A stretch of DNA of 64,000 bases from Intestinibacter sp964449895. Its GTDB lineage: Bacteria > Bacillota > Clostridia > Peptostreptococcales > Peptostreptococcaceae. The notes under the pieces were generated by a model. The model worked only from the letters and a program-made list of their open reading frames with translations. It did no database searches and was not told the DNA's origin. Below, one piece after another: positions 52,592 through 61,811 of the stretch (position 1 is the first letter of the stretch; each line of letters opens with the position of its first letter). The stretch is from NCBI GenBank assembly GCA_964449895.1, contig CAYVBY010000012.1, positions 1-64,000 on the forward strand. Reading direction: 5' to 3'. The translations under genes and the position numbers were made by a program.

Positions 52592-53452
52592 CTATTTTAT
52601 TTTATTTATTTCATTAGCTAAAGTTGCAAATTCTTCTATTGAAAGAGTTTCACCTCTTCTTTTTTCATCTATATTTGAAGCTAGTAAAGCTTCTCTTATT
52701 TGATCTTTTGTTAAAAAGCCTAATCCTCCTAGAGAATTTAAAAGAGTTTTTCTTCTTTGACCAAATGACGCTTTTACTGTTTTGAAGAAAATGTCTTCAT
52801 TATCTACTTCGTATTTCTTTTCTTCTCGTACATGTAATCCTATAACTATAGAATCTACTTTTGGTTGTGGAACAAACATATGTCTCGGAGCTTTTGCAAC
52901 TATTTCTGTATCGCAGTAGTATTGAACTGCTACTGATAATGCTCCATAATCTTTAGTTGATGGCTTTGCATTCATTCTGTCTGCAACTTCTTTTTGAACC
53001 ATAACTACTATATCTGTAACTGGTATATCTTCTTCTAAAAATTTCATAACTATTGGTGTAGTTATGTAGTAAGGAAGGTTTGCAACTAATTTTACTGGTC
53101 CTCCCTCTAATTTTTCATTTATTAAACCTTGAACATCTACCTTTAATATATCTTCGTTTACAACTTCAACATTATCTAAATCACTTAATGTTTCTTGTAA
53201 TATAGGAATTAATGTTTTATCTATTTCTATAGCCACTACATTTTTAGCAGTTTTTCCCATTTCTCTAGTTAAAGTTCCTATTCCAGGTCCTACTTCTATA
53301 ATTTTATCAGTTTCTGATAATCTAGCTCCATCTAGTATTTTATCTATTACATTATCATCTATTAAAAAGTTTTGTCCTAATGACTTTGAAAATTTAAAAT
53401 TGTGTTTTTCTACGATTTGCTTCGTAGCTCTATGAGATGAAAGTCTATCCAT
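52592..53452 (-). CDS. rsmA: 16S rRNA dimethyladenosine transferase
   Basis: Dimethylates A1518 and A1519 of 16S rRNA (KsgA), 286 aa. FSKSLGQNFLIDDNVIDKI start, motif I IIEVGPGIGTLTREM and catalytic ANLPYYITTPI are intact. It follows rnmV by 52 bases, the conserved rnmV-rsmA order. Confidence 0.96.
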   Translation of the reverse strand: MDRLSSHRATKQIVEKHNFKFSKSLGQNFLIDDNVIDKILDGARLSETDKIIEVGPGIGTLTREMGKTAKNVVAIEIDKTLIPILQETLSDLDNVEVVNEDILKVDVQGLINEKLEGGPVKLVANLPYYITTPIVMKFLEEDIPVTDIVVMVQKEVADRMNAKPSTKDYGALSVAVQYYCDTEIVAKAPRHMFVPQPKVDSIVIGLHVREEKKYEVDNEDIFFKTVKASFGQRRKTLLNSLGGLGFLTKDQIREALLASNIDEKRRGETLSIEEFATLANEINKIK

Positions 53453-53504
53453 TCTATTTTTCCTTTCTTTTAAAATTTATTATTCATCAATTTTTTACAA
53501 TATC

Positions 53505-54050
53505 CTATTCTACTGAATTATCTATAGATTTTACCGCTTCTATAAATTCTTCTCTTGTTACTCCATAATTATTAAGTCTGCTTAAGAATTGTTTTGCATT
53601 TCCGTATCCTATTCCTAATATTTGACCAATTTTATCTCTTCTGTAAGATGCATCTTCATTTCCGATTAAGTTATTTCTTATTAAATCTACTTGTGAAAAT
53701 TCGTTTCTTTTTTCACTGCTTTCAGTTCTTACTTTATCAAGTGCTTTTCTTATGCTTTCTGGAGATGCATTTTCTATTCCAATATCTCCATCTTTTTTAG
53801 CCTCTTCTCTAGGTAAAAAAGCATGTTTACATCCTGGAATAGCTTGAGCTATTTTTTTTCTAATTTTTTCTCCAGCAAAATCAGGATCTGTAAATATTAT
53901 TACTCCTCTTCTTTTTTGAGCTGATTTAATTCTCTCCATAACTCCTTTAGGAAATCCAAATCCACCAGTTGTTATAAGTTCAGCGTCTACAGCTCTCTTA
54001 ACAGCTGTAACATCGTCTCTACCTTCTACTACTATTATTTCTTTTATCAT
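53505..54050 (-). CDS. rnmV: Ribonuclease M5
   Basis: Toprim endonuclease that matures 5S rRNA. 181 aa; IIVVEGRDDVTAVKRAVDAELITTGG and the IIFTDPDFAGEKIRKKI metal-binding motif are intact, and the C-terminal LGIGYGNAKQFLSRLNNYGVTREEF region fits the family. It is upstream of rsmA. Confidence 0.95.
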   Translation of the reverse strand: MIKEIIVVEGRDDVTAVKRAVDAELITTGGFGFPKGVMERIKSAQKRRGVIIFTDPDFAGEKIRKKIAQAIPGCKHAFLPREEAKKDGDIGIENASPESIRKALDKVRTESSEKRNEFSQVDLIRNNLIGNEDASYRRDKIGQILGIGYGNAKQFLSRLNNYGVTREEFIEAVKSIDNSVE

Positions 54051-54228
54051 TTAATTTTCACCTTTTACTTTTTATTTATTCTATTTATTGTTAAGTTTTA
54101 TATTTATGTCTCATTATATTTGTTTGATTTTAGTTGTTTCTTATTTATTCACATCTCTATATTTTAATTTTTTTTTATTATTTAATCAATGGTTTTTGCA
54201 AAAAGTCTTTGTATATCTAAAAAAAATA

Positions 54229-54252
54229 GCTATCGTTATTTAAAACGATAGC
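54229..54252 (-). terminator. Terminator of the DUF3786-type gene
   Basis: A perfect 9-bp stem GCTATCGTT / AACGATAGC with a 6-base loop is followed by ATTTTTTTT on the minus strand, 20 bases after the stop codon. Confidence 0.78.
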
Positions 54253-54272
54253 ATATATATAAAATATTTACT

Positions 54273-54899
54273 CTACAAAAGACCTTTTATATTATTATTG
54301 AAAATTTGTTTTCCTATATACATTCCCATTCCTATAACACTTTCTACATGCATAAAATTTTCTACATATTTATTGAAAAGCATATTTACTGAAGGTGAGA
54401 TTTCATCATCTCCCTCCCAAATCCCAATTTTAATAGAAATCTTAGGAAATACTTCAAACTCGAAACCTTTATCTCCAAGTTTACAAGGAACTCCACCTAA
54501 TTCAAGACATATTTTTTCAAATGAATCTAAGTCATATCCATATTTATCTATTAAACGAATAATCGTATTTTTATGAAACGCTGGATAAAATAACATCCCT
54601 CCATTTGGAACTTCCTTTAAGCTAACCCACTGACTTGATTTTTCAGCATCTATATCTGTATACCCTAAATAGTTTAAGATTATTACATTAGTTTCTGCCG
54701 AATGAACATATCCATCTTTTTCTCTTACAATAGTTCTTTTATTACAATCTAATATATAATCATTATCTAAAAATTTTAATTTAAATTGATTCTTTTTTTC
54801 ATCATAAATTACATTTCTTATTTTTGCTACTCTTTTTAAATCTCTTGTATCTAAAACATCCCATTCATGATTATAAGCAACTATATAATTTGTATCCAT
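54273..54899 (-). CDS. DUF3786 family protein
   Basis: 208-aa soluble protein. The pattern ILNYLGYTD followed by WVSLKEVPNGGMLFYPAFHKNTI, GGVPCKLGDKGFEFEVFPKISIKIGIWEGDDE and FNKYVENFMHVESVIGMG is that of DUF3786 proteins, common in anaerobes and sometimes linked to corrinoid or metal metabolism. Its function is unproven. The start is ATG 54899, 7 bases after AAGGAG; a longer frame lacks an RBS. A 45-bp palindrome lies 54 bases upstream. Confidence 0.72.
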   Translation of the reverse strand: MDTNYIVAYNHEWDVLDTRDLKRVAKIRNVIYDEKKNQFKLKFLDNDYILDCNKRTIVREKDGYVHSAETNVIILNYLGYTDIDAEKSSQWVSLKEVPNGGMLFYPAFHKNTIIRLIDKYGYDLDSFEKICLELGGVPCKLGDKGFEFEVFPKISIKIGIWEGDDEISPSVNMLFNKYVENFMHVESVIGMGMYIGKQIFNNNIKGLL

Positions 54900-54952
54900 A
54901 AAAATTCTCCTTTTTATTAAAGTATCGTATATTGTACTTTTCAAATATTCTA

Positions 54953-54997
54953 TAGATATTGTTACTAAAGTTTATAAACTTTTAGTAACAATATCTA
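54953..54997. repeat. 45-bp near-perfect palindrome upstream of the DUF3786-type gene
   Basis: Left arm TAGATATTGTTACTAAA-GTTTA mirrors right arm TAAACTTTTAGTAACAATATCTA, with 22 pairs and a single bulged base; the centre AAGTTTATAAACTT is itself symmetric. No T-run follows on either strand, so it is not an intrinsic terminator. It may be an operator or a long RNA stem in the 5' leader of the DUF3786-type gene. Confidence 0.75.
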
Positions 54998-55049
54998 AGT
55001 CTAGTTTATAGCTATCTTCTTTTTCAATTTCAAATACTTCAATAAAAAA

Positions 55050-55078
55050 ACATGCAAAATGAAAATTATCTTGCATGC
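55050..55078 (-). terminator. Terminator of the metG-tatD operon
   Basis: A 7-bp stem CATGCAA / TTGCATG, extended by flanking pairs, with a T-run of seven on the minus strand, 10 bases after the tatD stop. Confidence 0.65.
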
Positions 55079-55087
55079 TTTTTTTGT

Positions 55088-55858
55088 CTATTTTATTCCG
55101 AAAAATCTCTTAGCATTTTCCTTTGTTGCTTCACAAACTGCTTCATAAGAAATTCCCTTTTCTTGAGCTATTGTATCTGCTACAAATTGTACTAATGTTG
55201 GGTCATTTCTCTTTCCTCTATGTGGCGTAGGTGCCATATATGGTGAATCAGTTTCTATAAATAATCTATCTAAAGGTATTTCTCTAACAACTTCTTTTGT
55301 TTTTTTGTTATTTTTGAATGTTACAGTTCCTGATATTGAAATATAACATCCCATTTTAACATATTCCCTAGCCAATTCTACATTTCCACTATAGCAATGA
55401 AGAACACATCCTATCTCAGGACTTTTTGTAGATTTTATTATATCAAATGTATCTCCATGTGCATCTCTATCATGTATTATTATTGGTAGTTTTAATTCAT
55501 TAGCAAGTTCAATTTGTCTTTTAAACCATTTCTTTTGAAGTTCTTTATAGTCTCCATCATAATAATAATCTAGACCAATTTCTCCTATAGCCATAACTTT
55601 ATCATTTTCAGTTGCTAATTTTTTTAGTGTATCCATATCAGCTTCTGTTAAATCTTTTACATCATGTGGATGAACACCAACTGCAGCGTATATAAAATCA
55701 TATTTGTTGGCAAGTTCCACACTTTCAAAAGATGTCTTTATACAAGCTCCTGGATTTAAAACTAAATCAACACCTTTTTCATTAAGAGAAGCGATTAACG
55801 CTTCTCTATCTTCATCAAATCTTTCGTCATTTAAATGTGCATGTGAGTCAAATAACAT
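55088..55858 (-). CDS. tatD: TatD family metal-dependent hydrolase (DNase)
   Basis: 256-aa TIM-barrel hydrolase. Metal-binding DSHAHLND start, GEIGLDYYYDGD, IIHDRDAH, VLHCYSGN and ETDSPYMAP blocks are all present. TatD proteins show 3'-5' exonuclease or DNase activity. It lies 13 bases after metG, a very common pairing in Firmicutes. Confidence 0.93.
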   Translation of the reverse strand: MLFDSHAHLNDERFDEDREALIASLNEKGVDLVLNPGACIKTSFESVELANKYDFIYAAVGVHPHDVKDLTEADMDTLKKLATENDKVMAIGEIGLDYYYDGDYKELQKKWFKRQIELANELKLPIIIHDRDAHGDTFDIIKSTKSPEIGCVLHCYSGNVELAREYVKMGCYISISGTVTFKNNKKTKEVVREIPLDRLFIETDSPYMAPTPHRGKRNDPTLVQFVADTIAQEKGISYEAVCEATKENAKRFFGIK

Positions 55859-55871
55859 AAATTTTATCTCC

Positions 55872-57818
55872 TTAGCAAACTATGCAACCGTCTTTTGCAC
55901 CTTCAGTAAATGGTATTTTGAATGGATCTCCATCATCACCAGCTACTAATATCATACCTTGTGATTCTACACCTCTTAATTTAGTTGGTTTTAAGTTACA
56001 AACTACTATTAATTCCTTTCCAACTAATTCTTCTGGTTTGTAATGTTTAGCAAGACCTGATACTATTTGTCTAGTTTCTGATCCAACTTTAACTTGGAAT
56101 ACTAAAAGTTTATCTGCTTTTGGATGTTTTTCACAGCTTAAAACTTTACCTATTCTAAGTTCTACTTTATCTAAATCATCTATAGTTATTTGTTCTTTGT
56201 GTTCAATTGGAGCTACTTCTTCTACTGGCTCATCTTTCTTTTCAGCAAATAATTCTTCAAGTTCAGCAACTTCTTTGTCTATATCTAATCTTTGGAATAA
56301 TATTTCTCCTTTAGATACTTTTGTTCCTGGTTTTATTAATCCAAATGTAGCTGTACTTTCCCAATTAGTTAATTCTTCTACATCTTTTATACCCATTTGT
56401 TCATAAATTTTATTAGCTGTAGTGTTCATTATTGGGTTGATTAATGTAGAGAATATTCTTATTGATTCACATAAATTATATAAAACTGTATCTAATTGAT
56501 CTTTTTTGCTTTCGTCTTTAGCAAGTACCCAAGGAGCAGTTTCATCGATGTATTTGTTAGTTCTTCTTATTAATTTCCATACACCTTCTAATGCTTCATG
56601 GAATTGCATTTTGTTCATTTGAGCTTCGAATATTTCTCTTGAAGCCTTAGCTTGTTCTTTTAATGATTCATCAAATTCAGTAGCTACTTTTGGTTCTGGT
56701 ATAATTCCACCATTGTATTTTTCAACCATAGCTATAGTTCTACTTACTAAGTTTCCTAAGTCGTTAGCTAAGTCTGTATTTATTCTTGTTACGAAATTTC
56801 TATGAGTATAGCTTCCATCTTGACCAAATGCAAATTCTCTTAATAGATAGTATTTTAATGTGTCTATTCCGTATCTTTCTATCATTTGTTCTGGATAAAC
56901 TATATTACCTTTAGATTTACTCATTTTGTCATTTGCAAATAATATCCATCCATGTCCAAATACTTGGTTAGATACTGGTAAATCTAATGCCATTAATAAT
57001 GCTGGCCAAATTATTGTATGGAATCTGATTATTTCTTTACCTACAACTTGTATATTTGCTGGCCAATATTTTTTAAATAATGAATCATCTTCAGTCATAT
57101 ATCCTAATGCTGTTATATAGTTACATAAAGCATCAACCCAAACATATATAACATGTTTTTCATCGAAAGGAACTTTTATACCCCAGTCAAAAGAAGTTCT
57201 AGTTACACATAAATCTTCTAGACCTGGTTCTAAGAAGTTAGCCACCATTTCATTTGCTCTAGCTTCTGGGAAACAATAGTTAGGATTTTTGAATAATTCT
57301 TTTATTCTATCTTCATATTTAGATAATTTGAAGAAATAAGCTTCTTCCTTCGCTACGTAAGTTTCTCTACCACAGTCTGGACATTTAGTTCCATCTATTA
57401 ATTGAGATTCTGTCCAGAAACTTTCACATGGTGTACAGTATCTACCTTCATATTCACCTTTATATATATCACCTTGTTCATATAATTTAGTAAATATTTT
57501 TTGAATTACATCTTTATGTCTTGGTTCAGTTGTTCTTATGAAATCATCATAAGATATATCCATAGTTTTCCATAATTTTTTAATGTCAGCTATCATTCCA
57601 TCTAAGTATTCCATTTCTGTCATACCAGCTTCTTTAGCTTTTGTTTGGATTTTTTCTCCATGTTCATCTGTACCAGTTAAAAATCTTACATCATACCCAC
57701 AGAAACGTTTAAATCTTGCAACTGCATCTGTTGCAACTGTTGTATAAGTATGACCTATATGTAATTTACCACTTGGATAATATATAGGTGTTGTAATATA
57801 AAAAGTTGGTTTGCTCAT
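55872..57818 (-). CDS. metG: Methionyl-tRNA synthetase
   Basis: Class I synthetase, 648 aa. KLHIGHTYT (HIGH) motif, zinc knuckle CTPCESFWTE ... CPDC, KMSKSKGNIV loop, anticodon-binding helical domain, and a C-terminal Trbp111-like tRNA-binding domain (about 545-648, KVELRIGKVLSCEKHPKADKL). The start is ATG 57818, 7 bases after AGGAGG; a longer frame would start inside the T-box terminator region. Expression is under the T-box riboswitch just upstream. Confidence 0.97.
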   Translation of the reverse strand: MSKPTFYITTPIYYPSGKLHIGHTYTTVATDAVARFKRFCGYDVRFLTGTDEHGEKIQTKAKEAGMTEMEYLDGMIADIKKLWKTMDISYDDFIRTTEPRHKDVIQKIFTKLYEQGDIYKGEYEGRYCTPCESFWTESQLIDGTKCPDCGRETYVAKEEAYFFKLSKYEDRIKELFKNPNYCFPEARANEMVANFLEPGLEDLCVTRTSFDWGIKVPFDEKHVIYVWVDALCNYITALGYMTEDDSLFKKYWPANIQVVGKEIIRFHTIIWPALLMALDLPVSNQVFGHGWILFANDKMSKSKGNIVYPEQMIERYGIDTLKYYLLREFAFGQDGSYTHRNFVTRINTDLANDLGNLVSRTIAMVEKYNGGIIPEPKVATEFDESLKEQAKASREIFEAQMNKMQFHEALEGVWKLIRRTNKYIDETAPWVLAKDESKKDQLDTVLYNLCESIRIFSTLINPIMNTTANKIYEQMGIKDVEELTNWESTATFGLIKPGTKVSKGEILFQRLDIDKEVAELEELFAEKKDEPVEEVAPIEHKEQITIDDLDKVELRIGKVLSCEKHPKADKLLVFQVKVGSETRQIVSGLAKHYKPEELVGKELIVVCNLKPTKLRGVESQGMILVAGDDGDPFKIPFTEGAKDGCIVC

Positions 57819-57847
57819 TTTATTTCCTCCTAAAAATTTTCTATAAA

Positions 57848-58090
57848 TAAAAAACTCGCCTCCCATGGAATTCCATAGGGGCGAGTATATATTCGCGTTA
57901 CCACCCTAATTTATTCAAAAACTTTGAATATCTTAGCAGACTTATAACGAGTCTATCCGTCTTATCCTAAGTTAATTCAGATAAGAAGCTCCAAGGCCAT
58001 CTTCAATAATCAATTAAACACTAGCTTTCACCTAACCTAGCTCTCTAAAGAAAAATTAAATTATCTACTCTTCTCTTCACAGCTTTTAAT
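57848..58090 (-). ncRNA. T-box riboswitch upstream of metG (Met specifier AUG)
   Basis: The 14-base T-box core AGGGTGGTAACGCG occupies 57894-57907. Directly after it a GC-rich terminator ACTCGCC / GGCGAGT with a T6 run ends at 57848. The Stem I region holds AGAGAG and GGTGAAAGCTAG elements, and GAAG-ATG-GCCTTGGAGC has the spacing of a specifier loop, placing AUG at 57998-58000. Uncharged tRNA-Met should stabilise the antiterminator through the T-box UGGN pairing and allow metG-tatD transcription. Confidence 0.92.
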
Positions 58091-58114
58091 TACTTTTGTA
58101 AAAATCTATATTAT

Positions 58115-58142
58115 TTTATACAAAAGTATATATTTTATTCAA
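58115..58142 (-). promoter_or_regulatory. Candidate promoter of the metG T-box leader
   Basis: Minus-strand TTGAAT (58137-58142) and TATAAA (58115-58120) with a 16-base spacer would start RNA about 20 bases before Stem I. Confidence 0.42.
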
Positions 58143-58237
58143 TAGTCATATTTTAATAAAACATATACTATTTATTATTTTATTAAATAAAAAAATCGTT
58201 GTCAAGCTTACTTATAAAATCATTTTATATTTCTTAA

Positions 58238-58468
58238 TTAATCTATCGGTGTAAAAGTATATCTTTCTTTCCTTGGTAAATAAATTTCATATTCATAGCT
58301 TCCATCATCAAAAGCTTTTTTATTGTAATCTGGAAGCTGTCTACCTATCCATTTTACCAAAGTTTCTTCTATATTATCAGTAGTCACTTCATCATCAAAA
58401 TTCATATCAAAATTATATATTCCTGCACAAGGATTATATACTTCTCTAGTTACTTCATATTTTTTCAT
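58238..58468 (-). CDS. Small hypothetical protein, 76 aa
   Basis: I do not recognise this protein. It is 76 residues, acidic, with alternating charged and aromatic residues (EVTREVYNPCAGIYNFDMNFDDE at the start, YEYEIYLPRKERYTF at the end), one cysteine and no membrane segment. GGAGG lies 11 bases before the ATG. It is isolated between the metG leader and spmB, with no obvious terminator. The reading frame and RBS look genuine. Confidence 0.65.
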   Translation of the reverse strand: MKKYEVTREVYNPCAGIYNFDMNFDDEVTTDNIEETLVKWIGRQLPDYNKKAFDDGSYEYEIYLPRKERYTFTPID

Positions 58469-58566
58469 AACAGAATTTCCTCCATATTTACTTTATAAAT
58501 TTCTTTGTATTCTTATTAAATTTTAAAATTTTTAATTTAAAAAGTAAATACTGGAAAATTTAAAAT

Positions 58567-59091
58567 TTAACCAAAAAGTAAATAACATATGTAAATAGAA
58601 GCCAATACTCCTGCAAAATGACTAAGCATTGCACAAATTAAGGTATGACGAGTTTTTTTTATCTTTTGGCTACCATAATAAATTGCCATAGTATAAAACA
58701 CTGTCTCTGATGCACCTACTATAGTCGCTCCCATTTTTTCTACTAATGAATCTATACTAACCCTATTAGCTAATTCTGAATACATTCCCAAGGCTCCACT
58801 TCCTGATATAGGTTTCATAATTATAAGCCCTGTTAATTCTTTAGGTATATTAAATAAATTCATAATTGGCCCAAATATAAATTCTAGCATATCAATGCCT
58901 TTTCCTGACTTAAATATTGCTATAGCTAAAAATATTCCCATTATATATGGAAGTATATTCCACGATGTTTTCAATCCTTCTATCGCTCCTGTTACAAAAC
59001 TTTCATACATATCTATTTTTTTATACTTTCCATATATAATTATAAAAATAATAATCATTGGAATACTCATATTAGCTATTATATCTAACAT
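58567..59091 (-). CDS. spmB: Spore maturation protein B
   Basis: Membrane protein of the nucleoside-recognition (Gate) family with about five helices; SpmA and SpmB promote spore core dehydration. PISGSGALGMYSELANR and VGASETVFYTMAIYYGS are the conserved half-helix motifs. The ATG overlaps the spmA stop as TAATG, and AAGGTGG lies just upstream; a GTG 9 bases earlier is also possible. Length is 174 aa. Confidence 0.93.
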   Translation of the reverse strand: MLDIIANMSIPMIIIFIIIYGKYKKIDMYESFVTGAIEGLKTSWNILPYIMGIFLAIAIFKSGKGIDMLEFIFGPIMNLFNIPKELTGLIIMKPISGSGALGMYSELANRVSIDSLVEKMGATIVGASETVFYTMAIYYGSQKIKKTRHTLICAMLSHFAGVLASIYICYLLFG

Positions 59092-59675
59092 TATCTCCAC
59101 CTTCTCTCAAAAATTTTGCAAGAAATAATTGCAACCAATGTTGAAACCGTAGTAGCTATCAAGGTTGAAACTATTATTTCATTTGGATTTACAGAACCTA
59201 AATCCGATCTTATTTTGAGCATAGTAAAAGGTATTAATTGAATCGAAGATATATTTATGACTAAAAACATTATCATTTCATTAGATGCTCTATCTTTTTT
59301 ATCATTTATCTTTTGAAGCTCCTCCATAGCTTTTAATCCAAAAGAAGTTGCTCCATTTCCTGCTCCTAATAAATTAAGCATCATATTCATTATTATATAA
59401 TTCATAGATATATGCCCTTTAGGTATCTTAGGAAATAATTTTTTTAAAATAAAACTTGTCTTTTCTCCTATCTTATCTATTAATCCAGAATCCTTTGCTA
59501 TATTCATTATTCCCATCCAAAGCGACATTATAGCAGCCAAACTTATTGTAAATTCAATTGCTCTAGAACCTTCATTTAATATCACTTTATTCAATTGCTC
59601 TAGATTATCAAAATAAATACTTCCTATTATACCTATAACAATCATATAAAACCATATTTTGTTAATTTTTTTCAC
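59091..59675 (-). CDS. spmA: Spore maturation protein A
   Basis: 194-aa Gate-domain membrane protein. WMGIMNIAKDSGLIDKIG, LNLLGAGNGATSFGLKAMEEL and NISSIQLIPFTMLKIRSDLGSVNP are conserved SpmA segments. The start is uncertain. The GTG at 59675 overlaps the RBS AAGGAAGG, while an ATT codon at 59666-59664 lies 6 bases after AAGGTG and would give the family-like N-terminus NKIWFYM. It is translationally coupled to spmB. Confidence 0.92.
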   Translation of the reverse strand: MKKINKIWFYMIVIGIIGSIYFDNLEQLNKVILNEGSRAIEFTISLAAIMSLWMGIMNIAKDSGLIDKIGEKTSFILKKLFPKIPKGHISMNYIIMNMMLNLLGAGNGATSFGLKAMEELQKINDKKDRASNEMIMFLVINISSIQLIPFTMLKIRSDLGSVNPNEIIVSTLIATTVSTLVAIISCKIFERRWR

Positions 59676-59839
59676 CTTCCTTTAAAATATTATTATTTTT
59701 TTATCCAATCATTAATAGTTACTTTAAATAATTTTATGATGTATCGTTTGCACTTTATACTTGAAAGTTTTGAAATATTGTGTTTTAGTATATGTATAGG
59801 GTTTTTTATTACTAATTAAAATATTTAAGGAGAAAAAAA

Positions 59840-61270
59840 ATGCGAAATTTAACTCTACTTACAGACTTATATCAACTTACAATGATGAACGGATATTATG
59901 AAAAAAACGTTCATGAAGATATAGTTGTATTTGATATGTTTTTTAGAAAAAATGCTTGTAATGGCGGTTATACAATTATTTGCGGTATTGAGCAATTAGC
60001 TGAATATATAAATGATTTACATTTTTCAGATGATGATTTAGACTACTTAAGAAGTTTAAACTTATTTTCTGAAGGATTTTTAAATTTTCTAAAAGATTTT
60101 AAATTTACAGGGGATATATATGCAGTAGAAGAAGGAACTGTTATGTTTCCTGGGGAACCTATAATAACTGTAAAAGCTCCATTATATCAAGCTCAATTAA
60201 TAGAAACAGCTTTACTTACTATAGTAAACTTCCAATCATTAATAGCAACTAAAGCTTCTAGAGTTTGTTATGCTGCTAAAGGGGATCCTGTTCTTGAATT
60301 TGGTTTAAGAAGAGCTCAAGGACCAGATGCTGGTACTTACGGTGCTAGAGCTGCAGTTATAGGGGGATGTGCTGGTACTGCTAATGTTTTAGCTGGTAAA
60401 TTATTTGATATACCTGTTGTAGGAACACATGCACACAGCTGGGTACAAAAATTCGATACTGAATTAGAAGCTTTCCAAGCTTATGCAGATGTATATCCAG
60501 ATAGTTGTTTATTATTAATAGACACATATAATGTTCTAAAAAGTGGTGTTCCAAATGCAATTAAAGTATTTGATAACTTAAAAGCAAAAGGATACAAACC
60601 AGTTGGAGTAAGAATTGACTCAGGTGATTTACAGTATCTTTCAAATGAAGTTAAAAAAGAATTTGAAAAGGCAGGATACTATAATTTAAAAATTACTGCT
60701 TCAAATGACTTAGATGAATATATTATTTCTGATTTAAAATCAAATGGTACAGCTGTTAACTCATGGGGAGTAGGTACTAAATTAATAACATCTGCTGAAT
60801 CACCATCATTAGGTGGTGTCTACAAATTAGCAGGTTCTTTTATGGAAGATAAATTAATACCAAAAATAAAATTATCTGAAGATCCTGAGAAAATAAATAA
60901 TCCAGGTTATAAAAAAGTAGTCAGAATATATGATCAAGAAGGTTCTGCCGCTGCCGATTTAATTACATTAAAGGATGAAAAAATCGATACTACAAAACCT
61001 TTAACTATATTCCATCCTACATATACTTGGAAAAAACAAACATTTGAAAATTATTCAATAAAAGAACTTCACAAGCCTTTATTTATAAACGGTGAATGCA
61101 AATATAAATATAAACCAATAAAAGAAATACAGGCTTATGTTAATGCTCAGCTTAATACATTCTGGAATTCTTACAAAAAACTTTCTAACCCTAAGAGATA
61201 CAAAGTTGATTTATCACAAAACCTTTGGGATTTAAAATCAGAATTATTAGCTTCAAAAAAAGTATTTTAA
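59840..61270 (+). CDS. pncB: Nicotinate phosphoribosyltransferase
   Basis: NAD salvage: nicotinate + PRPP to nicotinate mononucleotide. 476 aa; LLTDLYQLTMMNGYY start, the FGLRRAQGPDAGTYGARAA region, AHSWVQKFDTELEAFQAYA and GVRIDSGDLQYLS are family signatures. AAGGAG precedes the ATG. Plus strand, divergent from spmA, and followed 31 bases later by an Lrp-type regulator. Confidence 0.95.
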   Translation: MRNLTLLTDLYQLTMMNGYYEKNVHEDIVVFDMFFRKNACNGGYTIICGIEQLAEYINDLHFSDDDLDYLRSLNLFSEGFLNFLKDFKFTGDIYAVEEGTVMFPGEPIITVKAPLYQAQLIETALLTIVNFQSLIATKASRVCYAAKGDPVLEFGLRRAQGPDAGTYGARAAVIGGCAGTANVLAGKLFDIPVVGTHAHSWVQKFDTELEAFQAYADVYPDSCLLLIDTYNVLKSGVPNAIKVFDNLKAKGYKPVGVRIDSGDLQYLSNEVKKEFEKAGYYNLKITASNDLDEYIISDLKSNGTAVNSWGVGTKLITSAESPSLGGVYKLAGSFMEDKLIPKIKLSEDPEKINNPGYKKVVRIYDQEGSAAADLITLKDEKIDTTKPLTIFHPTYTWKKQTFENYSIKELHKPLFINGECKYKYKPIKEIQAYVNAQLNTFWNSYKKLSNPKRYKVDLSQNLWDLKSELLASKKVF

Positions 61271-61301
61271 TAAAATAATTTAGATAAAAGGAGGTCTACT
61301 A

Positions 61302-61730
61302 ATGGACGTTACTGATTACAGAATTATAGAGATATTACAAAAAGAAGGCAGAATTTCCATGAAAGACTTAGGAAAAATAGTAGGATTAACTTCTCCCGCT
61401 GTTTCTGAAAGGGTAAAAAGATTAGAAGAATCTGGTGTTATAGAAGGATACAAAGCTATAGTAAATCCAGATGCTTTAGGAAGGGTTATAAAAGCTTTTA
61501 TCCATATAGCCTTACCTAGTGAAAAATACGAAATATTCCTAGAAACTGCTAAAAAAGATCCTCGAATAGTTGAGTGTCACCATATTACAGGAGATGACTG
61601 TTCATTATTAAAAGTCATAGTAAAAGACATGTATGAACTTGAAAGTGTTATAGACAGTATAAAATCTATAGGTACAACTAAGACTTCTGTCATTTTATCT
61701 ACACCTATACAAGCTAAATCTATACTATAA
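61302..61730 (+). CDS. Lrp/AsnC family transcription regulator
   Basis: 142 aa: an N-terminal winged helix-turn-helix (about 1-60: DYRIIEILQKEGRISMKDLGKIVGLTSPAVSERVKRLEESGVI) and a C-terminal RAM domain (about 65-140), with ECHHITGDDCSLLKVIV at the effector-binding turn. AAAGGAGG precedes the ATG. It is co-transcribed with pncB, so it might regulate that gene, but its ligand is unknown. Confidence 0.92.
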   Translation: MDVTDYRIIEILQKEGRISMKDLGKIVGLTSPAVSERVKRLEESGVIEGYKAIVNPDALGRVIKAFIHIALPSEKYEIFLETAKKDPRIVECHHITGDDCSLLKVIVKDMYELESVIDSIKSIGTTKTSVILSTPIQAKSIL

Positions 61731-61752
61731 ATAAAACTTTATTTTACATAGA

Positions 61753-61787
61753 AAAAGTCTGTTGAAACTTTAGTTCAACAGACTTTT
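61753..61787. terminator. Bidirectional terminator between Lrp and HD-protein genes
   Basis: A perfect 14-bp stem AAAAGTCTGTTGAA / TTCAACAGACTTTT with a 7-base loop sits between convergent genes. Confidence 0.82.
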
Positions 61788-61811
61788 ATAATTTTTATAA
61801 TTTTATTTATA

